The translations under genes and the position numbers were made by a program. From Saccharopolyspora shandongensis (GTDB lineage: Bacteria > Actinomycetota > Actinomycetes > Mycobacteriales > Pseudonocardiaceae): a stretch of DNA of 36,071 nucleotides. Shown piece after piece: positions 29,271 to 36,071 of this stretch (the first letter of the stretch is position 1; each line of letters starts with the position of its first letter). Below the pieces are notes generated by a model that did no database searches, was not told the DNA's origin, and was given only the letters and a program-made list of their open reading frames with translations. Location of the stretch: assembly GCF_900106995.1 (NCBI RefSeq), contig NZ_FNOK01000078.1, forward strand, positions 1 to 36,071, in the 5' to 3' direction.

Positions 29271-29511
29271 CTTTTTGGCCGTACGTCCGGATGTCCGGAT
29301 GGGCCTCGGGGCGTGGCTGCGCACGTGCGCGCGGTGCGGATCGGAGGTCGGGTTGTGGCTTAAGGCTCTTTCGATCAATTGCGAAAACCTCGATCGTGGC
29401 ATGGGACCGGGTTCCCGCCGGTAGCGAATCGGCGCTGGCGCTGAATCCGCGCGGCGTCGGACGACCGTTCGATGGTCGCTGCGGGGTGGGATGCGCGGAA
29501 GGAGTGCGCCC
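29271..29511. other. Divergent intergenic region before the ferredoxin gene
   Basis: No gene is supported here. TCCGGATG is directly repeated at 29286-29293 and 29294-29301. The part nearest the ferredoxin must contain its promoter, but I cannot define one confidently. Confidence 0.35.
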
Positions 29512-29730
29512 ATGCGGATCGTCGTGGACCTGAATCGGTGCCAGGCGTACGCGCAATGCGTGTTCCTGGCCCACGAGATCTTCAGATTGAGCGGTGAGGA
29601 GGCGCTCACCTACGAGCCGAACCCCGATGACGCGCGGCGCCTGCAAGTCGAGCGAGCCGTTGCGGCCTGCCCGGTGCAAGCGATCGTGATGGACCGCTTG
29701 GACGGCGCGGAGCGGGGTGTGTCGTCATGA
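29512..29730 (+). CDS. P450-associated 3Fe-4S-type ferredoxin with CxxYxxC motif
   Basis: A 72-residue ferredoxin. The cluster ligands are Cys10 and Cys16 in CQAYAQC and Cys53 in ACPVQAI. Tyr13 fills the place of the fourth cysteine of [4Fe-4S] relatives, so a [3Fe-4S] cluster is expected. Ferredoxins with variable residues at this position are known partners of actinobacterial P450s. It should carry electrons from the reductase downstream to the P450 at 31177. AAGGAG lies about 6 bp upstream of ATG 29512. The ferredoxin stop and the next start overlap (ATGA). Confidence 0.9.
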   Translation: MRIVVDLNRCQAYAQCVFLAHEIFRLSGEEALTYEPNPDDARRLQVERAVAACPVQAIVMDRLDGAERGVSS

Positions 29731-31130
29731 CCATGGCGGCACCACTCGCGGAGTTGGTGCGCGATTTCAAGGCCAAGGGCCGGATCGTCATCGTCGGCGC
29801 CTCGCTGGCGGGGCTGCGGGCCGCCGAAGCCTTGCGCGCGGAGGGCTTCAGCGGGTCCTTGACCATCATCGGGGACGAGCCGTACGAGCCCTACGACCGG
29901 CCCCCGTTGTCCAAGCAGGTGCTCAAGGGGTGGGTACCGGCCGACCACACCCTGCTGCCCCGCCTGCGGGGCGTGGATGCGCAGTGGCGGCTCGGGGTGG
30001 CCGCCACCGGATTGGACCGGGCGTCCAGGCAGGTGCGCCTGGCCAACGGCGAACAGGTCGGGTACGACCGGTTGCTGATCGCCACGGGCACCCGCGCACG
30101 GCAATGGCCCAATCCGACCGAGGCCGCTTTGGCGGGCGTGTACGCGCTGCGCTCGCGCGATGACGCCGCAGGGCTGCAACAGGCGTTGGCCGCGCGGCCG
30201 TCGCGGGTCCTGGTCATCGGCGCCGGTTTCATCGGCTCGGAGGTGGCCTCCGTCTGCCGAGAACTCGATCTCCCGGTGACCGTCGCCGAGCGGGGCCCGG
30301 CGCCGCTGGTCGGCCCGCTCGGCGGAGTGATCGGCGAGATCGCCGCGGAGATGCAGCGCGACCACGGCGTGGACCTGCGCTGCGGCGTGGGCGTGTCGTC
30401 GCTGGAAGGCGACGCGAGCGGACACGTGCGGCGTGCTCGGCTCTCCGACGACACCACCATCGAAGCCGACGTGGTGCTGGCGGCGCTGGGGTCGATCCGC
30501 AACGTGGAATGGCTGCAGGGCTCCGGGCTGGCGGCCGGCTTCTGGGGCGTCGGCTGCGACGCCGGCGGTCGTGCCTTCGACATCAACGGCGTGGTGACCG
30601 ACACCGTCTACGTGGCCGGGGACGTGGCGCGTGCGCCCCACGTGCTCTACGAGTACGAGTTCCTGGCCATGGAGCACTGGGACAACGCCGTGTTCGGCGC
30701 TGAGATCGCGGCCCACAACATGGTGAACCTCGAGCCCGACTACTACCCGCACCTGCTGCTGCCCGGCTTCTGGTCCGGTCAGTTCGGCGTCAACATCAAG
30801 TCCGTCGGCGTCCCGCCCTTCGCCGACGAGATCGCCTTCACGCAGGGGTCGGTCGAGCAACGCCGCTTCGCCGCCGCCTACGGTCACCGGGGCCGCATCG
30901 TCGCCGCGGTCACCTTCAACCAGGGCAAATGGCTGCCGCACTACGCGGGGCTGATCGAGCGATCGGCTCCTTTCCCGCCCCCGCCGCCGGGCTGGGACCA
31001 AGCCGACGACCTCAAGCCGATCCCGGCTGAATTCCCGGAACACGGCGTCCCGACGGCGATACCCGACGTTGTCCTGACCGGACACGACCCGAGCGAGCGC
31101 AGAGCCGAGTTCCGGCCGCGCCGTCGCTGA
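29727..31130 (+). CDS. FAD-dependent ferredoxin reductase
   Basis: A 467-residue reductase of the rhodocoxin/putidaredoxin reductase type. FAD-binding GASLAG is at 24-29 and the second Rossmann motif GAGFIG at 165-170. VYVAGDVARAPH is the FAD-binding DxA-type motif, and a C-terminal reductase domain follows. It takes electrons from NAD(P)H to the ferredoxin encoded just before it. The ATG overlaps the ferredoxin stop by 4 bp. About 40-50 residues longer than many relatives, with an N-terminal extension (MTMAAPLAELVRDFKAKGR) and a Pro-rich tail. Confidence 0.9.
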   Translation: MTMAAPLAELVRDFKAKGRIVIVGASLAGLRAAEALRAEGFSGSLTIIGDEPYEPYDRPPLSKQVLKGWVPADHTLLPRLRGVDAQWRLGVAATGLDRASRQVRLANGEQVGYDRLLIATGTRARQWPNPTEAALAGVYALRSRDDAAGLQQALAARPSRVLVIGAGFIGSEVASVCRELDLPVTVAERGPAPLVGPLGGVIGEIAAEMQRDHGVDLRCGVGVSSLEGDASGHVRRARLSDDTTIEADVVLAALGSIRNVEWLQGSGLAAGFWGVGCDAGGRAFDINGVVTDTVYVAGDVARAPHVLYEYEFLAMEHWDNAVFGAEIAAHNMVNLEPDYYPHLLLPGFWSGQFGVNIKSVGVPPFADEIAFTQGSVEQRRFAAAYGHRGRIVAAVTFNQGKWLPHYAGLIERSAPFPPPPPGWDQADDLKPIPAEFPEHGVPTAIPDVVLTGHDPSERRAEFRPRRR

Positions 31131-31176
31131 CGCGCCCTCGGGATCACGCGGGCACAAGAGGAAAGAGAACATCACC

Positions 31177-32439
31177 ATGAGCGAGGAAACCCCTTGGCAA
31201 CAGGTCCTTCGCTACGAAAACCGCGCCAATCCTTACCCGTTCTACGCCGAGCTCCGGAAGACCCCGGTGGCGCGGCAGCCGAACGGCACCTACGTCGTCA
31301 GCACCTACCGGGAGATCGTCTCGCTGCTCCACGACAACCGGGTCAGCTCGGATCCCACGAAGCGCCCCGCGACGGCCCCGGGCGCGGACCCGGCGGAGCC
31401 GGCGACCGAGACGATCACGGCGGCCGATCTGGAGCCGAGCATCATCGACTCCGACCCGCCCGAGCACGACCGGAACCGCAGCATGATGCTGCGACACTTC
31501 TACGGCCCGTCCGATTCGCCCCACCAGATCTCCGACCTGGACCCCGAGATCCGCGGCATCGTGGCCGGCCTCCTGGACAACATGAAGGGCAAGACCCGGA
31601 TCGACGTCGTCGACGATTTAGCCTACCCGCTGCCGGTGACCGTGATCTGCAAGGTCCTGGGCGTGCCGCTGGAAGACGAGCCGCGCTTCCACGCCTGGAT
31701 CAGGACTGCCCTGGAAAGTTTCGACCTCGGCCCGGAGCCCACCGCCGAGGAGATCCAGCGCGAGGCGGTGGACGGGCACCGGGCCGTGCAGGAGTTCGGG
31801 GAGTACATCACCGGGCTGCTCGACCGGTACTCCGAGCAGCCCGGCCCGGGCATGCTCTCGGCGATGGTGCACGACGACGGCCCGGAGGGCCGCATGTCCC
31901 AGGGCACGCTCGTCACCAATGCCGTGCTGCTGCTTTTCGCAGGGCATGAAACCACGGTCAACCTGATCGCCCACAGCGTGCTCACCCTGCTGCGGCACCC
32001 CGAAGCGCTCGCGAAGCTGCGCCGCCGGCCCGAGCTGATCGTGCCCGGCGTCGAGGAGCTGCTGCGCTTCGAGTCGTCGGTCCAGTTCTGGCACACCCGC
32101 TCCGCCCTCGACGACATCGAGATCGCGGGCACCACCATCCCGAAGGGCGCGCCGATCTTCCTGGTGTACGGCGCGGCGAACCGCGACCCGGATCGGTTCA
32201 CCGATCCCGACGAGCTCGACCTCGAACGCCCCGACAACCAGCACCTCGGGTACAGCCAGGGCATCCACTTCTGCTTCGGCGCTCCGCTCGCGCGGCTGGA
32301 GGTCCAGGCCGCGGTCGGCGAGTTCGTCCGCCGCGTGCAGAACCCGCGGCTCGTCGAGGACCCACCGCCGTACCGGCGCAACCAGATCTTCCGCGGCCCG
32401 CGCCACGTCCTGGTCGACATCGACGGGATCGCCGACTGA
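31177..32439 (+). CDS. Cytochrome P450 with dedicated redox partners
   Basis: A 420-residue P450. I-helix AGHETT is at 255-260, ExxR EELLR at 293-297, and the heme loop GIHFCFGAP with axial Cys366. SDPPEHDRNRSMM is the C-helix region. A longer, Ala/Pro-rich B-helix stretch (about 62-82) could shape the substrate pocket. It lies 46 bp after the ferredoxin reductase on the same strand, so ferredoxin, reductase and P450 form a complete class I system. GAGGAAAG lies upstream of the ATG. Substrate unknown; the following ring-cleavage genes suggest an aromatic compound, which is inference. Confidence 0.9.
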   Translation: MSEETPWQQVLRYENRANPYPFYAELRKTPVARQPNGTYVVSTYREIVSLLHDNRVSSDPTKRPATAPGADPAEPATETITAADLEPSIIDSDPPEHDRNRSMMLRHFYGPSDSPHQISDLDPEIRGIVAGLLDNMKGKTRIDVVDDLAYPLPVTVICKVLGVPLEDEPRFHAWIRTALESFDLGPEPTAEEIQREAVDGHRAVQEFGEYITGLLDRYSEQPGPGMLSAMVHDDGPEGRMSQGTLVTNAVLLLFAGHETTVNLIAHSVLTLLRHPEALAKLRRRPELIVPGVEELLRFESSVQFWHTRSALDDIEIAGTTIPKGAPIFLVYGAANRDPDRFTDPDELDLERPDNQHLGYSQGIHFCFGAPLARLEVQAAVGEFVRRVQNPRLVEDPPPYRRNQIFRGPRHVLVDIDGIAD

Positions 32440-32532
32440 CCGGACCCGCGCAAAAGCGATCGCCCTGCGCACTGGTGCGTCTCTCGAACAGCACCACACC
32501 GGATCCGCAACCAGGCACATCCGCCGCGGCTC

Positions 32533-32561
32533 TTGCTTGTTTTCTGCCGGGAATATATCTT
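32533..32561 (+). promoter_or_regulatory. Promoter of the VOC dioxygenase-esterase pair
   Basis: TTGCTT (32533-32538), a 17-bp spacer and TATCTT (32556-32561) form a good promoter 53 bp before the VOC gene ATG. The 174-bp gap after the P450 may thus separate two transcription units. A small inverted repeat ATCT-N8-AGAT (32557-32572) overlaps the -10 box. Confidence 0.5.
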
Positions 32562-32613
32562 TCCTGCGAGATGTTTCCAGGGTTGTCTTTCATCGGAACC
32601 GCAGGAGGCGATC

Positions 32614-33600
32614 ATGTCGATCAGCACAAGTGGCCTGCACCACGTCACCGCCATCGGTGGGAACCCGCAGCGCAACGCCGACTTCTACCTGCGCACGCTG
32701 GGTTTGCGCCTGGTCAAGACGACGGTGAACTTCGACGACCCCGGCACGTACCACCTGTACTACGGGGACGCCGAGGGCAAGCCGGGCACGCTGGTGACCT
32801 TCTTCCCGTGGAAGGACGTTCCGCACGGGCGCAGGGGTGCTGGTCAGGCGACCACGACGTCGTTCTCGGTCCCGGCGAACTCGATCGGTTGGTGGGAGCA
32901 GCACCTCGCAGCGGCCGGGGTGCAGACCAGCCGGATCAAGACCTCCGACGAGGAGGACACGCTCGGTTTCCGGGACCCGGATGGCCTGGCGATCGCGCTG
33001 GTGGCGCACCCGCAGGGTGATCCGCGGAACCCGTGGGACACGCCGCTGGTGCCGGGGGAGCACGCGATCCGGGGGCTGCACTCGGTGACGATGACCGTGT
33101 CGCAGGAGGACGCGACGGCCGGGACGCTCGTCGACGATCTGGGGCTGAAGTTCCTGCGTCAGGACGGCAACCGCCTGCGTTTCGCCGCCGGCGACGGTGG
33201 CCCGGGCGCGTTGGTGGATGTGCAGGTGGCCCCGGACGCGCCGCGCGGTCTGGTCGCCGGTGGCACCGTGCACCACGTCGCTTGGCGGGTGCCTGACGAC
33301 GCGACCCAACTGGCGTGGCGCGAGGAACTGGTCGGCAAGGGCTTCAACGTCACGTCGATCCTGGACCGGCAGTACTTCCACTCGATCTACTTCCGCGAGC
33401 CGGGCGGGGTGTTGCTGGAGATCGCCACCGACGATCTCGGGTTCAACGTGGACGAGCCGCTGCTGGAACTGGGCCGCGCTCTGAAACTGCCGCCGTGGCT
33501 GGAACCCAAGCGGGAGCAAATCCAGGCGGCGCTGCCGGAACTCGACCTGCCCGACGAGAACAACCCCGAGGTAGCGGAAAGGCTGGCTGAGCGGCGATGA
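32614..33600 (+). CDS. VOC-family ring-cleaving dioxygenase, MhqO-like
   Basis: A 328-residue protein made of two vicinal-oxygen-chelate modules. The first starts at GLHHVTAIGG (His9 or His10) and the second at GLHSVTMTVS; VHHVAWRVPDD and LLEIATDD give further likely metal ligands. Length and sequence match MhqO/MhqA-type hydroquinone-specific dioxygenases, which open the ring of (hydro)quinones. GCAGGAGG lies upstream of ATG 32614; the frame extends further up without support. It overlaps the next gene by ATGA, forming the MhqO-MhqD pair. It probably helps detoxify or degrade quinones; exact substrate unknown. Confidence 0.85.
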   Translation: MSISTSGLHHVTAIGGNPQRNADFYLRTLGLRLVKTTVNFDDPGTYHLYYGDAEGKPGTLVTFFPWKDVPHGRRGAGQATTTSFSVPANSIGWWEQHLAAAGVQTSRIKTSDEEDTLGFRDPDGLAIALVAHPQGDPRNPWDTPLVPGEHAIRGLHSVTMTVSQEDATAGTLVDDLGLKFLRQDGNRLRFAAGDGGPGALVDVQVAPDAPRGLVAGGTVHHVAWRVPDDATQLAWREELVGKGFNVTSILDRQYFHSIYFREPGGVLLEIATDDLGFNVDEPLLELGRALKLPPWLEPKREQIQAALPELDLPDENNPEVAERLAERR

Positions 33601-34226
33601 GCGCCCTGTCCCTACAGCACCGGTTCGTCGAGGGATCCCCGGACGAACCTGTCCTGCTGCTGTTGCACGGCACCGGTGGAAGCCCGGAAGACCTGGTGGG
33701 GCTCGGAAGGGAGATCAGCCCGGGAGCCGCGTTGCTGGCTCCTGCGGGCCCGGTATCCGAGAACGGGATGGCCCGCTGGTTCCGGCGTCTGCGCGAGGGT
33801 GTTTTCGACCACGAGGACGTCGTGTTCCGGGCCGGCCGGCTCGCCGACTTCGTCCTGGAAGCGCGCGAGGAATACCAGTTGGGGACGCGGCGGGTGGTCG
33901 CCGTCGGGTTCTCCAACGGCGCGAACATCGCCGCTGCGACGGCCTTGCTGCGTCCTGATGCGCTGACCGAGGTCGTTGCGTTCGCGGCGATGCTGCCGGT
34001 TCCTGATCCGCCGATGCTCGACCTGGCCAAGACCCGGGTGTTGCTGTCGAACGGGTTGCGGGATCCCTTGGCGCCGTTGGTGTCGACGAAGGAACTCGTG
34101 GCGAAGCTCGAGGAACGTTCCGCCGAGGTGGTCACCCATCAGCACCCTGGCGGGCACCAGATAACCCGGGAAGGGGTGGAGGTCGCGCGGAACTGGCTGC
34201 ATGAAGGCCACGCCCTGCGCCCGTGA
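33597..34226 (+). CDS. Phospholipase/carboxylesterase family hydrolase, MhqD-like
   Basis: A 209-residue small alpha/beta hydrolase. LLLHGTGGS gives the oxyanion region, Ser106 in GFSNGAN (104-110) is the nucleophile, an Asp follows in SNGLRDPLAP, and His in PGGHQIT completes the triad. Such esterases accompany MhqO-type dioxygenases in quinone-resistance operons, which suggests hydrolysis of a ring-cleavage product. The ATG overlaps the dioxygenase stop. A very strong terminator follows at 34236. Confidence 0.85.
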   Translation: MSALSLQHRFVEGSPDEPVLLLLHGTGGSPEDLVGLGREISPGAALLAPAGPVSENGMARWFRRLREGVFDHEDVVFRAGRLADFVLEAREEYQLGTRRVVAVGFSNGANIAAATALLRPDALTEVVAFAAMLPVPDPPMLDLAKTRVLLSNGLRDPLAPLVSTKELVAKLEERSAEVVTHQHPGGHQITREGVEVARNWLHEGHALRP

Positions 34227-34235
34227 TCGGTGAGC

Positions 34236-34280
34236 TTCCCCGGTCGGGGAGCCGAGAAGTCCGGCTCCCCGACCGGGGAA
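34236..34280. terminator. Very strong terminator hairpin
   Basis: TTCCCCGGTCGGGGAGCCG (34236-34254), a 7-nt loop and CGGCTCCCCGACCGGGGAA (34262-34280) form a perfect 19-bp stem. GAG/CTC can extend it after one mismatch. It sits 10 bp after the esterase stop and before the converging monooxygenase. Confidence 0.75.
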
Positions 34281-34421
34281 ACTCGTTCACGGCCGAAGCC
34301 ACCGAACCCAAGCTCGCCCTCGAGTGTCCACAGGGGACCGTCGACGTCCGCCGCGGGGCCAGTGCGACGGTGCGCACGAACCGCTGCTGTTCGGCCGAGG
34401 GCGGGTGCGAGGGCTGTGTTC

Positions 34422-35587
34422 TCAAGCCCCCAGGAACTGGCGGCCGATGGTGGTGCCGAGGGAGGAATTCGACGCGAGCCGCATCCCCATGGCCGCCAAT
34501 GTGACCAGGTGCGCGAGCCGCTGTGCCTCCCAGTCCTCCAGGCGGCGGGTCGGCAGCCGTTCCGGCGGCGCCCATCCGTCCAGCGCGCTGGCGAGGCCGG
34601 CGGCATCGCCGAACGCTTTGGACGTTCCCGACGCGGTGTGCGGCCGGACCGTGCCCGCGGCATCGCCCATCAACACCGCGTGGTCGGCGACCATGCGGCG
34701 GGGGGAGAGGTCGAGCACGGGCTGCATGAAGACGTGCGACAGCCGAACGAGCGTGGTGAGCTGTGGCGGAAGCGAGTCGGTCGCCAAAGCCAGGAGCTCC
34801 GTGGTGATCTCCGGAGTCAGCTCGCCGGGCGGGAGGAAATGCGCATATCTCCTGCCGGAGCGGCCAGTGAGGAGTCGCGGCAGGTTCTCCTCGGCCGTAT
34901 TGACGTACCACACCCAATTGACGCGTCGTGCACCTTCCGCGAGCTCGCCGTTGGGTCCGGGCACCAGGTAGCACAGCAGTTGCATGCCGTTCGCGCCGAA
35001 GAAGGTGAACCGGTCCGAGAGCAGGTCGAGGAGATCGTCGGGCAGCGCGGATTCGGGTTCCAGCCCGCGCCAGGCGACATAGCCGGCGTAGGTGGTCGCC
35101 GTGGCGGGATCGAGCAGCGCGCGCGTTGTCGAGCCGATGCCGTCGGCGCCGACCAGGAAGTTGCCGTGCGCGGTATGACCGTTGGCGAAGGTGGCCGCCA
35201 CGTCGTGGCCTTCCACTCGCACGGCCTCGAGGGGGGGCTGTCGAGGTGGTAGCACGCGTCAGCCAGCGGCTTGCGAAGTGTGCGGTAGAGAGCGTCCCAC
35301 GAGGTCATCAGCTGTGGGGCGACGTACCGTCCGGGCTTGCCGTGCAGGTGGAGTTGCTGGCGCTCGTGCAGTTCCACGCTCACCGATCGCGCGGCTGCCC
35401 CCAGACGCATCAGCAGCGCCTCGACCTCGGGCTGCATGACGATTCCTGCGCCGCGAGGCTGCATCTCGCCGGGCGAACGCTCGTACACGGTGATTTCCGC
35501 GCCGATGGACCGCAGTTCGTGCGCGGCCGCCAGACCGCCGAGGGATCCACCGATGATCAATGCTGTGAACGTGTTCTTCTCGGGCAT
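34422..35587 (-). pseudogene. FAD-dependent aromatic monooxygenase, frameshifted at a C7 tract
   Basis: The 5' part (from ATG 35587) encodes the FAD-binding N-terminus with GGSLGGLAAAHEL and GAGIVMQPEV. The 3' part, in another frame, encodes FANGHTAHGNFLVGADGIGS and the second FAD motif LMGDAAGTVRPH. The switch lies at a run of seven C (plus-strand G, 35231-35237): one extra C would join DSPP to LEAV and give 388 residues, a normal length for PhzS/2,6-dihydroxypyridine hydroxylase-like enzymes. Both halves are otherwise well preserved, so the change is recent, a phase-variable tract or a sequencing error. An intact enzyme would hydroxylate an aromatic or heteroaromatic ring using NAD(P)H. It converges on the dioxygenase-esterase genes. 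Confidence 0.75.
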
Positions 35588-35934
35588 GGGAACACCGAAT
35601 TTTCCGGCTGCGAGTAATACGGCGTGCGCGATGTGGGCCTAACTGACCCCCTGACGCCAACCTATCCGCCGCCACGAGCGCGTGCGCGGCGACCGGAGGG
35701 GCTGTGCGCTGCGGGAGTGGACTTCGAGCGCTCCCAGCGCACGGAGCTCCCGACAGCCTCGATCATGCCGGAGTGATTGACTGTGCGTGCGCTGGGGGAT
35801 CAGGATCGGTGCGCTCGCAGACAAATGTTTCCTGTTCTAGGGTCTGAGCTTGCGAGCAGGTCCGGAGTGCTGCGCGCACCTTCCTGGCCATTTCGCCGTA
35901 GAGCCCGAACGAGATACCAGGAGCTGAAAGTCTG
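35588..35934. other. Divergent intergenic region
   Basis: No gene is supported. TAGGGT at 35838-35843 is a possible -10 box for the hydrolase gene on the plus strand, without a good -35. The promoter of the flavin monooxygenase should also lie here. Confidence 0.3.
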
Positions 35935-36071
35935 ATGTCCGACGCCGTCGAGCCGGTTGAGCCGGTATTGGAAGCTGCGGCTGCCGCCTTCGTGGAGGCG
36001 ACTGCCGATCCGCCGTATCTGTTCGATCTTCCTCCGGCGGAGGGACGCAAGGCCGTCGACGAGGTGCAGGC
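35935..36071 (+). CDS. Alpha/beta hydrolase (acetyl-hydrolase/lipase-like), N-terminal part
   Basis: The gene starts at ATG 35935 and runs off the window, so only 45 residues are seen. VLEAAAAAF, ATADPPYLFDLPP and GRKAVDEVQ match the N-terminal cap segment of alpha/beta hydrolases of the acetyl esterase type. The same pattern appears in the broken gene at 18768-18512. AGGAG lies 11 bp upstream. No catalytic residues are visible, so the family call rests on this N-terminal pattern. Confidence 0.65.
   Translation, partial: MSDAVEPVEPVLEAAAAAFVEATADPPYLFDLPPAEGRKAVDEVQ

Overview
The window is high-GC DNA with strong GC3 codon bias, ATGA gene overlaps, leaderless promoters and actinobacterial gene families. 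This points to an actinomycete, most likely of the Pseudonocardiales (Saccharopolyspora/Amycolatopsis-like), although genus cannot be fixed from sequence alone. It looks like chromosome with many small accessory metabolic units. I see no rRNA, tRNA, CRISPR array, intact transposase or polyketide/non-ribosomal peptide genes.

Layout. 1-962: C-terminal part of a GAF/winged-helix regulator. 1122-1703: small membrane protein. 1852-7238: LysR regulator divergent from a three-gene operon (TMADH/DgcA-like flavoenzyme, GbcA-like Rieske oxygenase, GbcB-like reductase) that should strip N-methyl groups from a betaine such as glycine betaine or proline betaine. 7347-8097: P-loop NTPase behind a probable leader-peptide attenuator. 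8341-10783: GlxA-type regulator divergent from a DJ-1/PfpI protein and a DUF6010 membrane protein. 10833-16334: a single-chain biotin-dependent acyl-CoA carboxylase of 1,833 residues. 16335-17035 has no convincing gene. 17074-21053: CynX-type MFS transporter, a proline-iminopeptidase-like hydrolase, a frameshifted hydrolase remnant, a possible regulator remnant and a lipoprotein. 21124-23317: orphan cytochrome P450 divergent from a MarR-type regulator with an extra IS30-like HTH. 23335-29074: pentose phosphate operon tkt-tal-gnd-zwf on the minus strand. 29512-32439: ferredoxin, ferredoxin reductase and P450, a complete electron chain. 32614-34226: MhqO-like ring-cleaving dioxygenase with MhqD-like esterase. 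34422-35587: flavin monooxygenase broken by one missing base. 35935-end: start of an alpha/beta hydrolase related to the remnant near 18.7 kb.

How the genes work together. The first operon links a Rieske oxygenase, its reductase and a flavin demethylase, so two successive demethylations could be catalysed. The second P450 has dedicated redox partners and is followed by genes for cleavage and hydrolysis of (hydro)quinone-like aromatics, suggesting oxidative aromatic metabolism or detoxification. The tkt-tal-gnd-zwf operon between the two P450 regions could supply reducing power, although its short gnd looks NAD-dependent and opcA and pgl are absent. The most unusual regulatory element is the 7.35-7.46 kb leader: a possibly leaderless 10-codon ORF whose three Phe codons are complementary to the downstream Shine-Dalgarno sequence, with two hairpins between them.
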